The notes beneath the pieces were generated by a model, which made no database searches, was not told where the DNA came from, and saw nothing but the letters and a program-made list of their open reading frames with translations. Positions 28,394-38,522 of a DNA stretch of 56,725 nucleotides are shown here, in pieces. Location: positions 1 to 56,725 of the forward strand of contig CANKRG010000005.1 of the NCBI GenBank assembly GCA_947485165.1. Reading direction: 5' to 3'. Within the stretch, counting starts at the first letter, position 1. Each line of letters starts with the position of its first letter. Made by a program: the position numbers and the translations under genes. The stretch comes from Comamonadaceae bacterium. Lineage in GTDB: Bacteria > Pseudomonadota > Gammaproteobacteria > Burkholderiales > Burkholderiaceae_C.

Positions 28394-28422
28394 CAAGTCA
28401 TATTTAAATATAGGAAATTCAA

Positions 28423-28689
28423 ATGATCGCATCATCGATTAAAGCCGAAGTCGTTAAAGCCAATGCGCGTAGCGCTAACGATACAGGTAGCACCGAAGTC
28501 CAAGTGGCTTTGTTGACCGCTCGTATCAACGAACTCACCCCTCATTTCAAGTTGCATGCCAAAGACCACCACGGTCGTCGCGGCTTGCTGCGCATGGTTA
28601 ACAGCCGCAAGAGCTTGTTGTCCTATTTGAACCGTAAAGACCATGACCGTTACGTTGCGTTGATCGCCAAGTTGGGTCTGCGTAAGTAA
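28423..28689 (+). CDS. rpsO: 30S ribosomal protein S15
   Basis: The 88-residue product has the standard S15 length. Landmarks are [41 protein letters not shown] and the C-terminal LIAKLGLRK. It is a primary binder of 16S rRNA in the central domain. TAGGAA precedes the ATG. It has its own -10 element (28333) and a strong terminator downstream, followed by pnp, the classic rpsO-pnp pair. Confidence 0.98.
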   Translation: MIASSIKAEVVKANARSANDTGSTEVQVALLTARINELTPHFKLHAKDHHGRRGLLRMVNSRKSLLSYLNRKDHDRYVALIAKLGLRK

Positions 28690-28720
28690 TTTGTTTATCG
28701 CAAGTTAATTGCATATCAAG

Positions 28721-28760
28721 CGCCTGAGTTAGTTCTGCTTACTCGGGCGTTTTTTGTTTT
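28721..28760 (+). terminator. Intrinsic terminator after rpsO
   Basis: CGCCTGAGT (28721-28729) pairs with ACTCGGGCG (28741-28749) with one G-U pair, and the hairpin is followed directly by TTTTTTGTTTT. This should end most rpsO transcripts before pnp. Confidence 0.85.
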
Positions 28761-28926
28761 AACTTTCGAATTTGTTGATTTATCAGAGCGAGATCGAAGG
28801 AAGGCAAGCTGTGTCATTCCATAAGAAATAAGTAAAAATTATTAGGTTTATCAAAGCCTTATAAGATTTTAAAAAATTTATTTTTTCTGGAATGGCATTG
28901 TTTTCATCAAATCTGCTCTGGCCGCC

Positions 28927-28951
28927 GCAACTCAAAAGAGTTGCATTTTTT
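28927..28951 (+). terminator. Terminator-like hairpin in the pnp leader
   Basis: GCAACTC (28927-28933), loop AAAA, GAGTTGC (28938-28944), then ATTTTTT. The stem is perfect, and the T-run makes it look like an intrinsic terminator or attenuator, only 38 bases before the pnp ATG. In E. coli the pnp leader forms a hairpin cut by RNase III for autoregulation. Whether this one is an attenuator or such a target cannot be told from sequence. The rest of 28761-28926 is AT-rich, with no other feature seen. Confidence 0.55.
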
Positions 28952-28988
28952 AGTGACAAAGTTGGTCACATTTTCAGGAGCTACAAAA

Positions 28989-31103
28989 ATGACAATGTTC
29001 AAAAAAGTATCGAAAACATTCCAGTGGGGTTCTAACACCGTCACCATGGAAACCGGCGAAATCGCTCGCCAATCTAGCGGCGCTGTGCTGTTGGACATGG
29101 ACGGCACCGTTGTACTGGCTACCGTCGTCGGCAAAACCGAAGGCAAAGCTGGGCAAGATTTCTTCCCGTTAACTGTTGATTACCTTGAGAAAACCTACGC
29201 TGCTGGCAAAATTCCGGGCAGTTTTTTCAAGCGCGAAGGCCGCCCTAGCGAGTTTGAAACACTCACCAGCCGCCTGATCGACCGCCCTATTCGTCCACTG
29301 TTCCCGGAAGGCTTCTTCAACGAAGTGCACGTGGTCGTTCACACCGTCTCTTTGAATCCTGAAGTTGATGCTGACATTGCAGCTTTGATCGCCGTTAGCG
29401 CGGCATTGTCTGTCAGCGGCATCCCATTCAGCGGCCCAATTGGCGCGGCTCGCGTGGGCTACGTCAATGGTGAATACGTCTTGAATCCAGGCAAAACGGC
29501 ACGATTAGGCTCCATCATGGACTTGGTCGTGGCCGGTACTGAATCTGCCGTGTTGATGGTGGAATCAGAAGCGCAACAGCTCAGCGAAGAAATCATGCTA
29601 GGCGCGATCGTTTTCGGCCACGATCAAGGCAATATCGCTATCAACGCGATTCACGACTTGGTGCGTGACGCTGGCAAACCGGTTTGGGACTGGAAAGCAC
29701 CGGCTAAAGACGAGCCAATGATCGCAAAAATCGATGTATTGGCGAAAGACAAACTCGTTGCTGCTTACCAAATCCGCAACAAGCAAGCCCGCACACAAGC
29801 CTGCCGCTCGGCTTACTCTGAAGTCATGGCTGCTCTCAAAGCAGAAGGCGCTGAGTTTGACAAAGTCGCTATTGAAGGCTTGTTGTTCGAAATTGAAGCC
29901 AAAATCGTTCGTAGCCAAATTTTGGCAGGCGAGCCACGCATTGATGGTCGCGACACACGCACCGTTCGCGCGATTGAAATCCGCAACAGCGTTCTGCCAC
30001 GCACCCACGGTTCAGCCTTGTTCACCCGTGGTGAGACACAGGCTTTGGTGGTGACAACGCTCGGTACAGAACGCGATGCACAGCGTATTGATGCTTTGTC
30101 TGGTGACTTTGAAGACAACTTCATGCTGCACTACAACATGCCTCCGTTCGCGACTGGCGAAACAGGCCGGGTTGGTACGCCAAAACGCCGCGAAATCGGT
30201 CACGGCCGTTTGGCCAAACGCGCTTTGATCGCTGTGTTGCCATCTAAAGAAGAATTCCCGTACACCATGCGTGTGGTGTCTGAAATCACTGAATCCAACG
30301 GTTCGTCATCAATGGCATCCGTCTGCGGCGGCTGTTTGTCTTTGATGGATGCTGGCGTGCCTTTGAAAGCGCATGTGGCTGGTATCGCCATGGGTTTGAT
30401 CAAAGACGGCAACCGTTTTGCGGTGTTGACCGACATTTTGGGTGACGAAGACCATTTGGGCGACATGGATTTCAAGGTGGCTGGTACGACCAACGGTATC
30501 ACAGCGTTACAAATGGACATCAAAATCCAAGGCATCACCAAAGAAATCATGCAAGTTGCTTTGGCACAAGCCAAAGAGGCGCGCATCCACATTTTGGGCA
30601 AAATGCAAGAAGCCATGGGCGAAGCCAAGACCGAAGTGTCCAGCTTTGCACCTAAGTTGTACACCATGAAGATCAATCCGGAAAAAATCCGTGACGTGAT
30701 CGGCAAGGGCGGTGCAGTTATTCGTGCTTTGACAGAAGAGACAGGTTGCCAAATCAACATCAACGAAGACGGCACGATCACCATCGCGGCGACCGACGGT
30801 GCGAAAGCTGAAGAGGCAAAACGCCGCATCGAGCAGATCACCGCTGAAGTCGAAATCGGCAAGATCTACGAAGGCCCTGTGACCAAGATTTTGGATTTTG
30901 GTGCTTTGATCAATTTGTTGCCAGGCAAAGACGGTTTGTTGCATATTAGCCAAATCGCCCACGAGCGCGTTGAAAAAGTGACGGATTACCTTAAAGAAGG
31001 TCAAATCGTCAAAGTCAAAGTCATGGAAACTGACGAAAAAGGTCGTGTGAAGTTGTCTATGAAGGCTTTGATAGAGCGTCCTGAGCAAGATCAATCACGT
31101 TAA
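28989..31103 (+). CDS. pnp: Polyribonucleotide nucleotidyltransferase (PNPase)
   Basis: The product has 704 residues from the ATG at 28989, preceded by AGGAG (28976-28980). A longer opening at 28941 runs through the leader hairpin and is not real. Two RNase PH domains ([19 protein letters not shown]..., and [14 protein letters not shown]...) are separated by a helical domain. KH ([23 protein letters not shown]) and S1 ([34 protein letters not shown]) domains follow. It degrades RNA 3' to 5' by phosphorolysis, as a trimer and with RNase E in the degradosome. It is followed by 188 bases without a gene that contain repeat copy D. Confidence 0.98.
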   Translation: MTMFKKVSKTFQWGSNTVTMETGEIARQSSGAVLLDMDGTVVLATVVGKTEGKAGQDFFPLTVDYLEKTYAAGKIPGSFFKREGRPSEFETLTSRLIDRPIRPLFPEGFFNEVHVVVHTVSLNPEVDADIAALIAVSAALSVSGIPFSGPIGAARVGYVNGEYVLNPGKTARLGSIMDLVVAGTESAVLMVESEAQQLSEEIMLGAIVFGHDQGNIAINAIHDLVRDAGKPVWDWKAPAKDEPMIAKIDVLAKDKLVAAYQIRNKQARTQACRSAYSEVMAALKAEGAEFDKVAIEGLLFEIEAKIVRSQILAGEPRIDGRDTRTVRAIEIRNSVLPRTHGSALFTRGETQALVVTTLGTERDAQRIDALSGDFEDNFMLHYNMPPFATGETGRVGTPKRREIGHGRLAKRALIAVLPSKEEFPYTMRVVSEITESNGSSSMASVCGGCLSLMDAGVPLKAHVAGIAMGLIKDGNRFAVLTDILGDEDHLGDMDFKVAGTTNGITALQMDIKIQGITKEIMQVALAQAKEARIHILGKMQEAMGEAKTEVSSFAPKLYTMKINPEKIRDVIGKGGAVIRALTEETGCQININEDGTITIAATDGAKAEEAKRRIEQITAEVEIGKIYEGPVTKILDFGALINLLPGKDGLLHISQIAHERVEKVTDYLKEGQIVKVKVMETDEKGRVKLSMKALIERPEQDQSR

Positions 31104-31185
31104 TTGACGCAATTTAATTGATGTGTTCGCAGGTCATATTTATTGCGGATTTAAGCTATCAATCCTATTTGTAAAGTAATTTACA

Positions 31186-31227
31186 CTATATTTTTAATAG
31201 CGCCTTAGGTAATAAATACGGCGGCTA
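31186..31227 (+). repeat. Dispersed repeat copy D, between pnp and the quinone oxidoreductase
   Basis: The arm CTATATTTTTAATAGC (31186-31201) matches the arm of copy C. After GCCTTA-like spacing comes the core GGTAATAAATACGGCGGCTA (31208-31227), two mismatches to the consensus. It lies about 65 bases upstream of the next start codon and may carry or disturb that gene's promoter. Confidence 0.68.
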
Positions 31228-31291
31228 GAATCATATTTAGCCACTTAATTTAAGTCTTTTACAATGTCTAACCAATTTTATTCAATATCGA

Positions 31292-32293
31292 ATGAAAGTC
31301 TTTGAAATTACCTCCTTCGGCGCGCCAGACGTGCTGCGTCCCGCTGAGCGTGCTATACCAGTCGCCGGCGCGGGCGAGGTGCTGATTCATGTTTCCGCCA
31401 GTGGCATCAACCGGCCAGATGTGCTGCAACGCACGGGAAACTACCCTGTGCCACCAGGAGCATCGGATATTCCGGGCTTGGAAGTGGCTGGTGTTATTGT
31501 CAGCGGCGATGCGGCCGCGATGGCGATTGGTGGCTTAAAAGTGGGCGACCGCGTGTGTGCCTTGGTCGCCGGTGGCGGCTATGCGCAGTTTTGCGTCGCG
31601 CCTGTCGCCCAGTGTTTGCCAACGCCTAAAGGCTTGACAGATATTGAAGCGGCAACCTTGCCCGAGACATTTTTTACCGTCTGGAGCAATGTGTTTGACC
31701 GCGCTCGCTTGCAAGCGGGTGAGACATTTTTGGTGCAAGGCGGCACCAGTGGCATCGGCGTGACAGCGATCCAAATGGCGAAAGCTTTGGGTGCAACCGT
31801 GATAGCAACCGCTGGCAGCGACGAAAAATGTGCCGCTTGCCTCAAGCTAGGTGCAGACCACGCCATCAACTATAAAACGCATGACTTTGCTGCTGAAGTG
31901 AAAAGAATCACCAACGGCGCTGGCATAAACGTGTTTTTGGACATGGTGGCTGGCAGCTACATTGCGAAAGAAGTGGAGTGCATGGCGGAAGATGGTCGTT
32001 TGGTCATCATCGCGGTGCAGGGCGGAGTGAAGAGCGAGTTCAACGCAGGTATGGTGCTGCGCAAGCGATTGACCATCACGGGCTCAACGCTACGTCCACG
32101 CTCGATTGCTTTCAAAGCAGCTATTGCCCAAGCTTTGCACAAAACGGTGTGGCCGTTGCTCGAAAATGGTGCGATCAAGCCGGTGATTCATACTGTGTTT
32201 TCAACAAGTCATATCCATGCGGCTGAGCGAGCACATGTCTTGATGGAGTCCAATCAGCACGTGGGTAAGCTGGTTTTGGATTGGCAATCTTGA
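31292..32293 (+). CDS. NAD(P)H-quinone oxidoreductase, zinc-free medium-chain family (PIG3 type)
   Basis: The 333-residue protein has the MDR fold: an N-terminal catalytic domain (SASGINRPDVLQRTGNYPVPPGASD, the PIG3/QOR signature, without the zinc cysteines) and a Rossmann domain with GGTSGIG at 150-156. The family reduces quinones with NADPH and is linked to redox defence. It does not match qorA of E. coli specifically enough to give a symbol. It starts 64 bases after a repeat copy and ends 16 bases before tpiA, so the two may share a transcript. Confidence 0.88.
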   Translation: MKVFEITSFGAPDVLRPAERAIPVAGAGEVLIHVSASGINRPDVLQRTGNYPVPPGASDIPGLEVAGVIVSGDAAAMAIGGLKVGDRVCALVAGGGYAQFCVAPVAQCLPTPKGLTDIEAATLPETFFTVWSNVFDRARLQAGETFLVQGGTSGIGVTAIQMAKALGATVIATAGSDEKCAACLKLGADHAINYKTHDFAAEVKRITNGAGINVFLDMVAGSYIAKEVECMAEDGRLVIIAVQGGVKSEFNAGMVLRKRLTITGSTLRPRSIAFKAAIAQALHKTVWPLLENGAIKPVIHTVFSTSHIHAAERAHVLMESNQHVGKLVLDWQS

Positions 32294-32309
32294 TGCTGCA
32301 GGAGATGAC

Positions 32310-33071
32310 ATGACCCTTAAAAAGACACTCATTGCTGGCAATTGGAAGATGAATGGCAGTTTGGCTGCCAATTCAGCCTTGGTTGCGGCTTTAGATGCTG
32401 GCTTGCACGCTCGTATTCCTGCTAAAAGTGTGGTCGCCTTGTGTGTGCCGTTTGTCTATTTGGCGCAAATGCAGCAGCTGTGTATCAAAAGCGGTATCGA
32501 ATTGGGTTCACAAGATGTGTCTAGCCAAGAATCGGGCGCTTTCACAGGTGAAATTTCAGCAACGATGCTGAAAGACTTTGGCGTGCGTTACGCCATCGTT
32601 GGTCACTCGGAGCGCCGCCAGTTTCATGGCGAAACCGATGAATTGGTCGCTAAAAAAGCGCAAATTTCCTTGGCTGCGGGTATCACACCGATTGTATGCA
32701 TTGGCGAAACCTTGGCTGAGCGTGAAGCGGGTAAAACCGAAGAAGTGGTGAAGCGGCAGTTGGCGGCGGTGATTCATACCAATGGCCACTGCATCAGCGA
32801 AATCGTATTGGCTTATGAGCCGGTTTGGGCGATTGGAACGGGTAAAACCGCCACGCCCGAGCAAGCGCAAGCCGTGCATGCATTGCTGCGCGCGCAGCTG
32901 AATGCGGCGAGCAAGCAGGCCGATCGTATCCAAATTGTGTATGGCGGCAGCATGAATGCGGCCAATGCGGCAACGTTGTTGGCGCAACCTGATATTGACG
33001 GTGGTTTGATTGGCGGAGCGTCACTCAAAGCCGTAGATTTTTTATCAATTATCGCTGCAGCCTGCGTATAA
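32310..33071 (+). CDS. tpiA: Triosephosphate isomerase
   Basis: The 253-residue product is a complete TIM barrel. Catalytic residues are Lys13 (GNWKMN), His99 (VGHSERR) and Glu170 (AYEPVWAIGTG), and the phosphate-binding end is YGGSMNAANA...GGLIGGASL. It interconverts dihydroxyacetone phosphate and glyceraldehyde 3-phosphate. AGGAG precedes the ATG at 32310. secG follows 35 bases later, a conserved tpiA-secG pairing in front of the nuo operon. Confidence 0.98.
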   Translation: MTLKKTLIAGNWKMNGSLAANSALVAALDAGLHARIPAKSVVALCVPFVYLAQMQQLCIKSGIELGSQDVSSQESGAFTGEISATMLKDFGVRYAIVGHSERRQFHGETDELVAKKAQISLAAGITPIVCIGETLAEREAGKTEEVVKRQLAAVIHTNGHCISEIVLAYEPVWAIGTGKTATPEQAQAVHALLRAQLNAASKQADRIQIVYGGSMNAANAATLLAQPDIDGGLIGGASLKAVDFLSIIAAACV

Positions 33072-33072
33072 T
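33067..33072 (+). promoter_or_regulatory. Candidate -10 element for secG
   Basis: An exact TATAAT overlaps the tpiA stop codon and would give a leader of about 28 bases for secG. The best -35-like sequence (TTATCA, 33042-33047) is 19 bases away, so support is modest. Confidence 0.3.
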
Positions 33073-33106
33073 AGGCATAAGTTGCTATTAAATTAGGAGT
33101 TAGTAA

Positions 33107-33526
33107 ATGAGTATTGTTTTGAAATTAGTATTGATCACGCAAATGTTGTCCGCCATCGCCATGGTTGGTTTGATCTTGGTTCAGCACGGCAAAGGCGCGG
33201 ACATGGGCGCGGCATTCGGTGGCGGCGGCTCAGGCAGCTTGTTTGGAGCCAGTGGCAGTGCCAACTTCATGTCACGCGCTACGTCTGGTTTGGCTGCGGT
33301 GTTTTTTGTTTGCACCATGGCGCTGTCATATTTTGGCAATTTGCGTCCAACGTCGTCTGGTAGCGTGTTAGATGGTGCTGCGGTTGTGGTGCCTGCACCT
33401 GCAGTTCCGGCTGCACCGGCGGGCCCAGTTGGTCAAATTCCAGATAACAAGGCCGTTGCGCCAGCAGCCCCTGCAGCCCCAGTCGATGCAGGCAAACCTC
33501 CAGCAACACAAATCCCTACCAAGTAA
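33107..33526 (+). CDS. secG: Protein translocase subunit SecG
   Basis: This 139-residue SecG has two membrane helices (VLKLVLITQMLSAIAMVGLILV and TSGLAAVFFVCTMALSYFGN) joined by the Gly-rich loop GKGADMGAAFGGGGSGSLFG. It assists SecYE/SecA protein export. The C-terminal about 55 residues are an Ala/Pro/Val-rich tail (VVVPAPAVPAAPAGPVGQ...), common in Burkholderiales. TAGGAG precedes the ATG. Confidence 0.95.
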   Translation: MSIVLKLVLITQMLSAIAMVGLILVQHGKGADMGAAFGGGGSGSLFGASGSANFMSRATSGLAAVFFVCTMALSYFGNLRPTSSGSVLDGAAVVVPAPAVPAAPAGPVGQIPDNKAVAPAAPAAPVDAGKPPATQIPTK

Positions 33527-33563
33527 TTTACCTTTGCATTTGTAAAATAGTGCATAAATAGCC

Positions 33564-33593
33564 GAAACTCTCGCTGAAAAACAGTGAGGTTTC
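33564..33593 (+). other. Hairpin between secG and tRNA-Leu
   Basis: GAAACTCTCGCTG (33564-33576) and CAGTGAGGTTTC (33582-33593) form a stem with one bulge and one G-U pair around loop AAAAA. No T-run follows, so it is not a standard terminator. It could be a processing or 3'-protective structure of the secG mRNA. The rest of 33527-33677 shows no secure promoter. Confidence 0.35.
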
Positions 33594-33677
33594 AGGGTAA
33601 AATATTAGATAATTTAGAGTGCGAATAAACTGTGTCATAACTGCATAGTTACCTCTAGTTCTCTGAATAAATAAACA

Positions 33678-33762
33678 GCCGTCGTGGTGAAATTGGTAGA
33701 CACGCTATCTTGAGGTGGTAGTGGCGAAAGCTTTGCGAGTTCGAGTCTCGCCGACGGCACCA
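33678..33762 (+). tRNA. tRNA-Leu (anticodon GAG)
   Basis: The 85 bases include an encoded CCA. The acceptor stem GCCGTCG (33678-33684) pairs perfectly with CGACGGC (33752-33758), followed by discriminator A and CCA (33760-33762). The anticodon arm CTATC-TTGAGGT-GGTAG puts GAG at 33712-33714. A long variable arm and the TTCGAGTC T-loop are present, as in class II tRNA-Leu. It reads CUC/CUU codons. Its place between secG and nuoA is shared by many Burkholderiales. Confidence 0.97.
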
Positions 33763-33823
33763 AATATTGAGTCTTTTTAAGTTTTTTTAAGTAAAAAATT
33801 CAAAGAATAAAGAGTACCCAAAG

Positions 33824-34183
33824 ATGGATATCAGCCAATACCTTCCCGTTTTATTGTTCATTCTGGTGGGTGTTGCTGTTGGCATCGTGCCGCAGATTCT
33901 GGGTTACATCTTAGGCCCCAACAATCCTAATCAAGCTAAAAACTCACCATACGAGTGCGGATTTGAAGCCTTTGAGGATGCGCGTATGAAGTTTGACGTG
34001 CGCTACTACTTGGTCGCCATTCTCTTTATTTTGTTTGATCTTGAAATCGCCTTTCTGTTCCCGTGGGCTGCGGCTTTGAAAGAGGTTGGTGTTGTCGGTT
34101 TTTGGGCTGTTATCGTGTTCTTGGGTATTCTGGTCGTGGGTTTTATCTACGAGTGGAAAAAAGGCGCCTTGGACTGGGAATAA
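33824..34183 (+). CDS. nuoA: NADH-quinone oxidoreductase subunit A
   Basis: The 119-residue membrane subunit of complex I has three hydrophobic helices. The conserved loop [39 protein letters not shown] surrounds the quinone channel. It is the first gene of the nuoA-N operon. A tRNA lies 61 bases upstream, and since I find no clear promoter in that gap, read-through from the tRNA or secG is possible. No strong SD precedes it. Confidence 0.97.
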   Translation: MDISQYLPVLLFILVGVAVGIVPQILGYILGPNNPNQAKNSPYECGFEAFEDARMKFDVRYYLVAILFILFDLEIAFLFPWAAALKEVGVVGFWAVIVFLGILVVGFIYEWKKGALDWE

Positions 34184-34206
34184 ATTGAACGTACTTAAGG
34201 TTACTC

Positions 34207-34689
34207 ATGGCAATTGAAGGCGTTTTTAAAGAAGGCTTTATGACCACGAGCTACGACTCGGTGGTCAACTGGGCAAAAACAGGCTCGTTATGGCCTATGA
34301 CGTTTGGCTTGGCGTGCTGTGCGGTGGAGATGATGCACGCTTCAGTGGCGCGCTACGATATCAGCCGCTTTGGTGCTGAAGTTTTTCGTGCCAGCCCGCG
34401 CCAGGCAGATTTGATGATTGTGGCAGGCACGCTGTGCAACAAGATGGCGCCTGCCTTGCGCAAAGTTTACGATCAAATGAGTGAGCCGCGTTGGGTGATC
34501 TCCATGGGCTCTTGCGCTAACGGCGGTGGCTATTACCACTACAGTTATTCGGTGGTACGTGGCTGTGACCGTATCGTGCCGGTCGATGTTTATGTGCCTG
34601 GCTGTCCACCCACGGCAGAGGCTTTGCTTTACGGCATCATTCAATTGCAGCAAAAAATTCGTCGTACGCAGACGATTGCGCGCGTTTAA
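34207..34689 (+). CDS. nuoB: NADH-quinone oxidoreductase subunit B
   Basis: The 160-residue subunit carries the terminal 4Fe-4S cluster N2, which passes electrons to quinone. Its ligands are visible: adjacent Cys37-Cys38 ([10 protein letters not shown]), Cys103 (MGSCANGGG) and Cys133 (PGCPP). It lies at the junction of peripheral arm and membrane. It is second gene of the nuo operon, 23 bases after nuoA. Confidence 0.98.
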   Translation: MAIEGVFKEGFMTTSYDSVVNWAKTGSLWPMTFGLACCAVEMMHASVARYDISRFGAEVFRASPRQADLMIVAGTLCNKMAPALRKVYDQMSEPRWVISMGSCANGGGYYHYSYSVVRGCDRIVPVDVYVPGCPPTAEALLYGIIQLQQKIRRTQTIARV

Positions 34690-34703
34690 AGATAAGAATA
34701 GAG

Positions 34704-35312
34704 ATGACTGCATTTGCTGTAAATCCAGAAGCGCTAAAAGCCACACTAGCCGCTGTGCTAGGCAACAAAGCCAAGAGCATTGATGTTGCTTTGGGTGAGG
34801 TTTGTGTTGAGGTTGATGCCGCTAATTATTTTGATGTGGCGATGCAATTGCGTGATGCGACAGGTTGCCAGTTTGAGCAGTTGATTGATCTGTGTGGCGT
34901 TGATTACTCAGACTATAAAGAGGGTGCATATCAGGGCGCACGCTACTGCGTGGTCTCGCACTTGCTGTCAGTCACTTTGAATCAACGTGTTCGGTTGAAG
35001 GTGTATGCCAAAGACGACGAGATGCCTATTGTTGCGTCACTGTGCGATGTGTGGAGCGCGGTCAATTGGTTTGAGCGTGAGGCCTTTGATTTGTACGGCA
35101 TCGTTTTCGATGGTCACAATGATTTGCGCCGAATTTTGACGGACTATGGTTTTATTGGGCATCCTTTCCGTAAAGATTTTCCGACATCTGGGCACGTGGA
35201 AATGCGCTATGACGCAGAACTCAAGCGCGTGATTTACCAGCCCGTGACAATTGAGCCGCGTGAAATTACACCGCGCGTCATTCGCGAAGCAAATTACGGA
35301 GGCCAGCACTGA
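34704..35312 (+). CDS. nuoC: NADH-quinone oxidoreductase subunit C
   Basis: The 202-residue '30 kDa' subunit of the peripheral arm is separate from NuoD, unlike the fused NuoCD of E. coli. The signature [29 protein letters not shown] is complete, and the C-terminus has HPFRKDFP. It contains no cofactor and helps scaffold NuoD and NuoB. It starts 14 bases after nuoB. Confidence 0.97.
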   Translation: MTAFAVNPEALKATLAAVLGNKAKSIDVALGEVCVEVDAANYFDVAMQLRDATGCQFEQLIDLCGVDYSDYKEGAYQGARYCVVSHLLSVTLNQRVRLKVYAKDDEMPIVASLCDVWSAVNWFEREAFDLYGIVFDGHNDLRRILTDYGFIGHPFRKDFPTSGHVEMRYDAELKRVIYQPVTIEPREITPRVIREANYGGQH

Positions 35313-35351
35313 TCGTTGTAAATGGCTGGTATCGGTGAATTTCAAAAAATT

Positions 35352-36605
35352 ATGGCAGAAATAAAAAACTACACACTCAATTTTGGGCCACAACACCCCG
35401 CAGCACACGGTGTGCTGCGCTTGGTGTTGGAGCTTGATGGTGAAGTCATTCAGCGTGCAGATCCGCACATCGGTTTGTTACATCGTGCTACTGAAAAACT
35501 AGCAGAGAGTAAAACCTACATGCAGTCGCTGCCGTATATGGACAGGCTCGATTACGTCTCCATGATGTGCAATGAGCATGCGTATTGCCTTGCCATCGAG
35601 AAGATGATGGGCATTGATGTGCCTGTACGTGCGCAATACATACGCGTGATGTATTCGGAAATTACGCGTTTATTGAACCATTTGATGTGGATAGGTGCGC
35701 ATGCGTTGGACTGCGGTGCTATGACCATGATCATGTATGCCTTCCGTGAGCGTGAAGACTTGTTCGACATGTACGAAGCCGTCAGCGGTGCGCGTATGCA
35801 TGCGGCGTACTTCCGTCCGGGTGGCGTCTACCGTGATTTGCCAGAGACGATGCCAAAGTACAAGGCTAGCAAAGTACGCAATGCAAAATCAATGGAGCGC
35901 ATGAACCACAATAGACATGGTTCATTGTTGGATTTTATTGATGACTTTACACAGCGTTTCCCTGGAAATTTAGCGGAGTATCACTCCTTGCTTACGGAAA
36001 ACCGTATTTGGAAGCAGCGTACCGTGGGTGTTGGCATTGTTGCGCCTGAGCGCGCTATGAACTTAGGTTTCACAGGCCCCATGTTGCGTGGCTCAGGTGT
36101 CGCGTGGGATTTGCGTAAAACGCAACCGTACGATGTTTATGACCGCATGGAGTTTGATATTCCTGTCGGTGTGACCGGCGATTGCTACGACCGTTATTTG
36201 GTTCGCATGGAAGAGATGAAACAATCAAACAGCATCATCAAACAATGCGTTGATTGGTTGCGTGTTAACCCGGGCCCAGTGATAACGGATAACCACAAAG
36301 TGGCATCGCCAAGCCGCGAATCCATGAAATCAAACATGGAAGAGCTGATTCACCACTTCAAGCTGTTTACCGAAGGTTTCTGTGTGCCAGAAGGTGAAGC
36401 GTATGCTGCTGTTGAACACCCTAAGGGCGAATTTGGTATTTATATGGTCAGCGATGGCGCGAACAAGCCTTATCGTTTGAAAATTCGTGCGCCAGGTTTT
36501 GCGCATTTAGCTGCCATGGACGAATTGGCGCGCGGGCACATGATTGCCGACGCGGTAGCCATCATTGGCACCATGGATATTGTGTTTGGGGAGATTGACC
36601 GGTGA
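35352..36605 (+). CDS. nuoD: NADH-quinone oxidoreductase subunit D
   Basis: The '49 kDa' subunit, with NuoB, forms the quinone-reduction site. I chose the ATG at 35352 (417 residues, [20 protein letters not shown]) because homologous sequence begins there; an in-frame ATG at 35322 would add 10 unconserved residues. Landmarks are [12 protein letters not shown] (the quinone-site His-rich loop), [14 protein letters not shown] and the C-terminal [12 protein letters not shown]. The stop overlaps the nuoE start by one base (TGATG). Confidence 0.96.
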   Translation: MAEIKNYTLNFGPQHPAAHGVLRLVLELDGEVIQRADPHIGLLHRATEKLAESKTYMQSLPYMDRLDYVSMMCNEHAYCLAIEKMMGIDVPVRAQYIRVMYSEITRLLNHLMWIGAHALDCGAMTMIMYAFREREDLFDMYEAVSGARMHAAYFRPGGVYRDLPETMPKYKASKVRNAKSMERMNHNRHGSLLDFIDDFTQRFPGNLAEYHSLLTENRIWKQRTVGVGIVAPERAMNLGFTGPMLRGSGVAWDLRKTQPYDVYDRMEFDIPVGVTGDCYDRYLVRMEEMKQSNSIIKQCVDWLRVNPGPVITDNHKVASPSRESMKSNMEELIHHFKLFTEGFCVPEGEAYAAVEHPKGEFGIYMVSDGANKPYRLKIRAPGFAHLAAMDELARGHMIADAVAIIGTMDIVFGEIDR

Positions 36606-37153
36606 TGGCTGCTATGCATGTAACGAGCTCTACAGCTCAATCAAAGCCAATTTCTGCTGAAGCAAAAATACGTTTTGCTAAAGAAGTAGCTAAATTTCCG
36701 GCTAACCAAAAGCAATCTGCCGTCATGGCTTGTTTGGCTATTGTCCAGCAAGAACTAGGTTATGTGAGTGTTGAAAGCGAGCAGGTCGTCGCTGAGTATT
36801 TGGGCATGGCACCTATGGCTGTACATGAAGTGACGACGTTTTACAACATGTACAACCAGCACCCGTGCGGCAAATTCAAACTCAATGTTTGTACCAATCT
36901 ACCATGCCAGTTGCGCGATGGCAGCAAAGCATTGCAGCATCTTGAGGGCAAACTAGGCATCAAAATGGGTGAAACAACGGCCGATGGCTTGTTTACCTTG
37001 CAACAAAGCGAGTGTTTGGGTGCTTGCGCTGATTCGCCTGTGATGTTGGTGAACGACAGAACCATGTGTAGTTTTATGACCAACGATAAGCTTGACCAAT
37101 TGGTTGACAGTTTGCGCGGCTCTGCTTCTCAGTCCGCCAAGGAGCAGCTATGA
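36605..37153 (+). CDS. nuoE: NADH-quinone oxidoreductase subunit E
   Basis: The 182-residue '24 kDa' subunit holds the off-path 2Fe-2S cluster N1a; the cysteines are in VCTNLPCQ and [11 protein letters not shown]. The ATG at 36605 overlaps the nuoD stop. A GTG one codon earlier is the alternative. The first about 20 residues are variable. It overlaps nuoF by four bases (ATGA) and forms the NADH-oxidising module with NuoF and NuoG. Confidence 0.97.
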   Translation: MAAMHVTSSTAQSKPISAEAKIRFAKEVAKFPANQKQSAVMACLAIVQQELGYVSVESEQVVAEYLGMAPMAVHEVTTFYNMYNQHPCGKFKLNVCTNLPCQLRDGSKALQHLEGKLGIKMGETTADGLFTLQQSECLGACADSPVMLVNDRTMCSFMTNDKLDQLVDSLRGSASQSAKEQL

Positions 37154-38502
37154 GCGCCGATCAAATACTTAGCCAGTTTGCTGCGTCCGGCGCGGAAACA
37201 TCATTTCATGGACGCCACATTGACCCTCAAATCATGGCTGGCTTAGATGGCAATAATTGGCGTTTGAATGATTATGAAGCGCGCGGTGGCTATCAAGCTT
37301 TGCGCAAGATTTTGGCGTTGGATGGAGGCGAGGGCCTCACGCAAGACCAAGTCATTGCAACAGTTAAAGAGTCTGCCTTGCGCGGTCGTGGCGGTGCGGG
37401 TTTTCCAACGGGTTTGAAATGGAGCTTCATGCCGCGTCAATTCCCGGGTCAAAAGTACCTCGTTTGTAATTCTGACGAAGGCGAGCCGGGCACTTGTAAA
37501 GACCGTGACATCATGCAATTCAATCCACATATCGTGATTGAAGGCATGATCATTGCAGCTTATGCCATGGGCATCAGCGTTGGCTATAACTACATCCATG
37601 GTGAAATTTTTGCAACTTACGACCGCTTCGAAGTAGCACTCGAAGAAGCACGTGCAGCTGGTTATTTGGGTGACAAAATCTTAGGTAGCAACTTCAACTT
37701 TCAATTGCATGCTAGCCATGGTTTTGGTGCTTATATTTGTGGTGAAGAGACGGCGTTGCTTGAGTCCTTGGAGGGCAAAAAAGGCCAGCCGCGTTTCAAG
37801 CCACCTTTTCCTGCTAGTTTTGGCTTGTATGGCAAACCTACTACGATCAATAACACGGAAACGTTTGCAGCAGTGCCGTGGATCATTCGCAACGGTGGCA
37901 GCGCTTATTTGGCATGTGGTAAGCCCAACAATGGCGGCACCAAGCTTTATTCTGTTAGCGGCGACGTTGAACGACCAGGCAATTACGAAATCCCGATGGG
38001 CACACCATTTTCTACCTTGTTAGAACTTGCCGGTGGTGTTCGCAGCGGTCGCAAGCTCAAAGCTGTCATTCCTGGCGGTTCATCTTCTCCAGTTTTACCG
38101 GCGTCGATCATGATGGAATGCACGATGGATTACGATTCCATCGCCAAAGCGGGCTCTATGTTGGGTTCAGGTGCCGTTATTGTTTTGGATGACAGCCGTT
38201 GCATGGTTAAGAGCTTGAAGCGTTTGAGCTATTTTTATATGCATGAATCGTGCGGCCAATGCACACCGTGCCGTGAAGGTACTGGGTGGTTGTCACGCAT
38301 GGTTGACCGCATTGAGGATGGACAAGGTCGTCCGGCAGATATGGATTTGCTGAATTCTGTTGCCGATAATATTCAAGGTCGCACCATTTGTGCATTGGGC
38401 GACGCTGCAGCGATGCCAGTGCGCGCAATGATCAAACATTTCAGGCATGAATTTGAATATCACGTCGAACATAAGACGTGCATGGTTCCGGCTTACGTAT
38501 AA
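37150..38502 (+). CDS. nuoF: NADH-quinone oxidoreductase subunit F
   Basis: The 450-residue '51 kDa' subunit binds NADH and FMN and holds cluster N3. The glycine-rich binding loop is [12 protein letters not shown] (78-88). The 4Fe-4S ligands are Cys368, Cys371, Cys374 ([12 protein letters not shown]) and Cys414 (GRTICALGD). It starts within the last codons of nuoE (ATGA), so the two are translationally coupled. Confidence 0.98.
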   Translation: MSADQILSQFAASGAETSFHGRHIDPQIMAGLDGNNWRLNDYEARGGYQALRKILALDGGEGLTQDQVIATVKESALRGRGGAGFPTGLKWSFMPRQFPGQKYLVCNSDEGEPGTCKDRDIMQFNPHIVIEGMIIAAYAMGISVGYNYIHGEIFATYDRFEVALEEARAAGYLGDKILGSNFNFQLHASHGFGAYICGEETALLESLEGKKGQPRFKPPFPASFGLYGKPTTINNTETFAAVPWIIRNGGSAYLACGKPNNGGTKLYSVSGDVERPGNYEIPMGTPFSTLLELAGGVRSGRKLKAVIPGGSSSPVLPASIMMECTMDYDSIAKAGSMLGSGAVIVLDDSRCMVKSLKRLSYFYMHESCGQCTPCREGTGWLSRMVDRIEDGQGRPADMDLLNSVADNIQGRTICALGDAAAMPVRAMIKHFRHEFEYHVEHKTCMVPAYV

Positions 38503-38522
38503 AGTCAAAGAATAGAAATACC

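Noticed and set aside
30200-30862. 220-codon minus-strand frame inside pnp
   Set aside because: Antisense shadow of conserved pnp codons.
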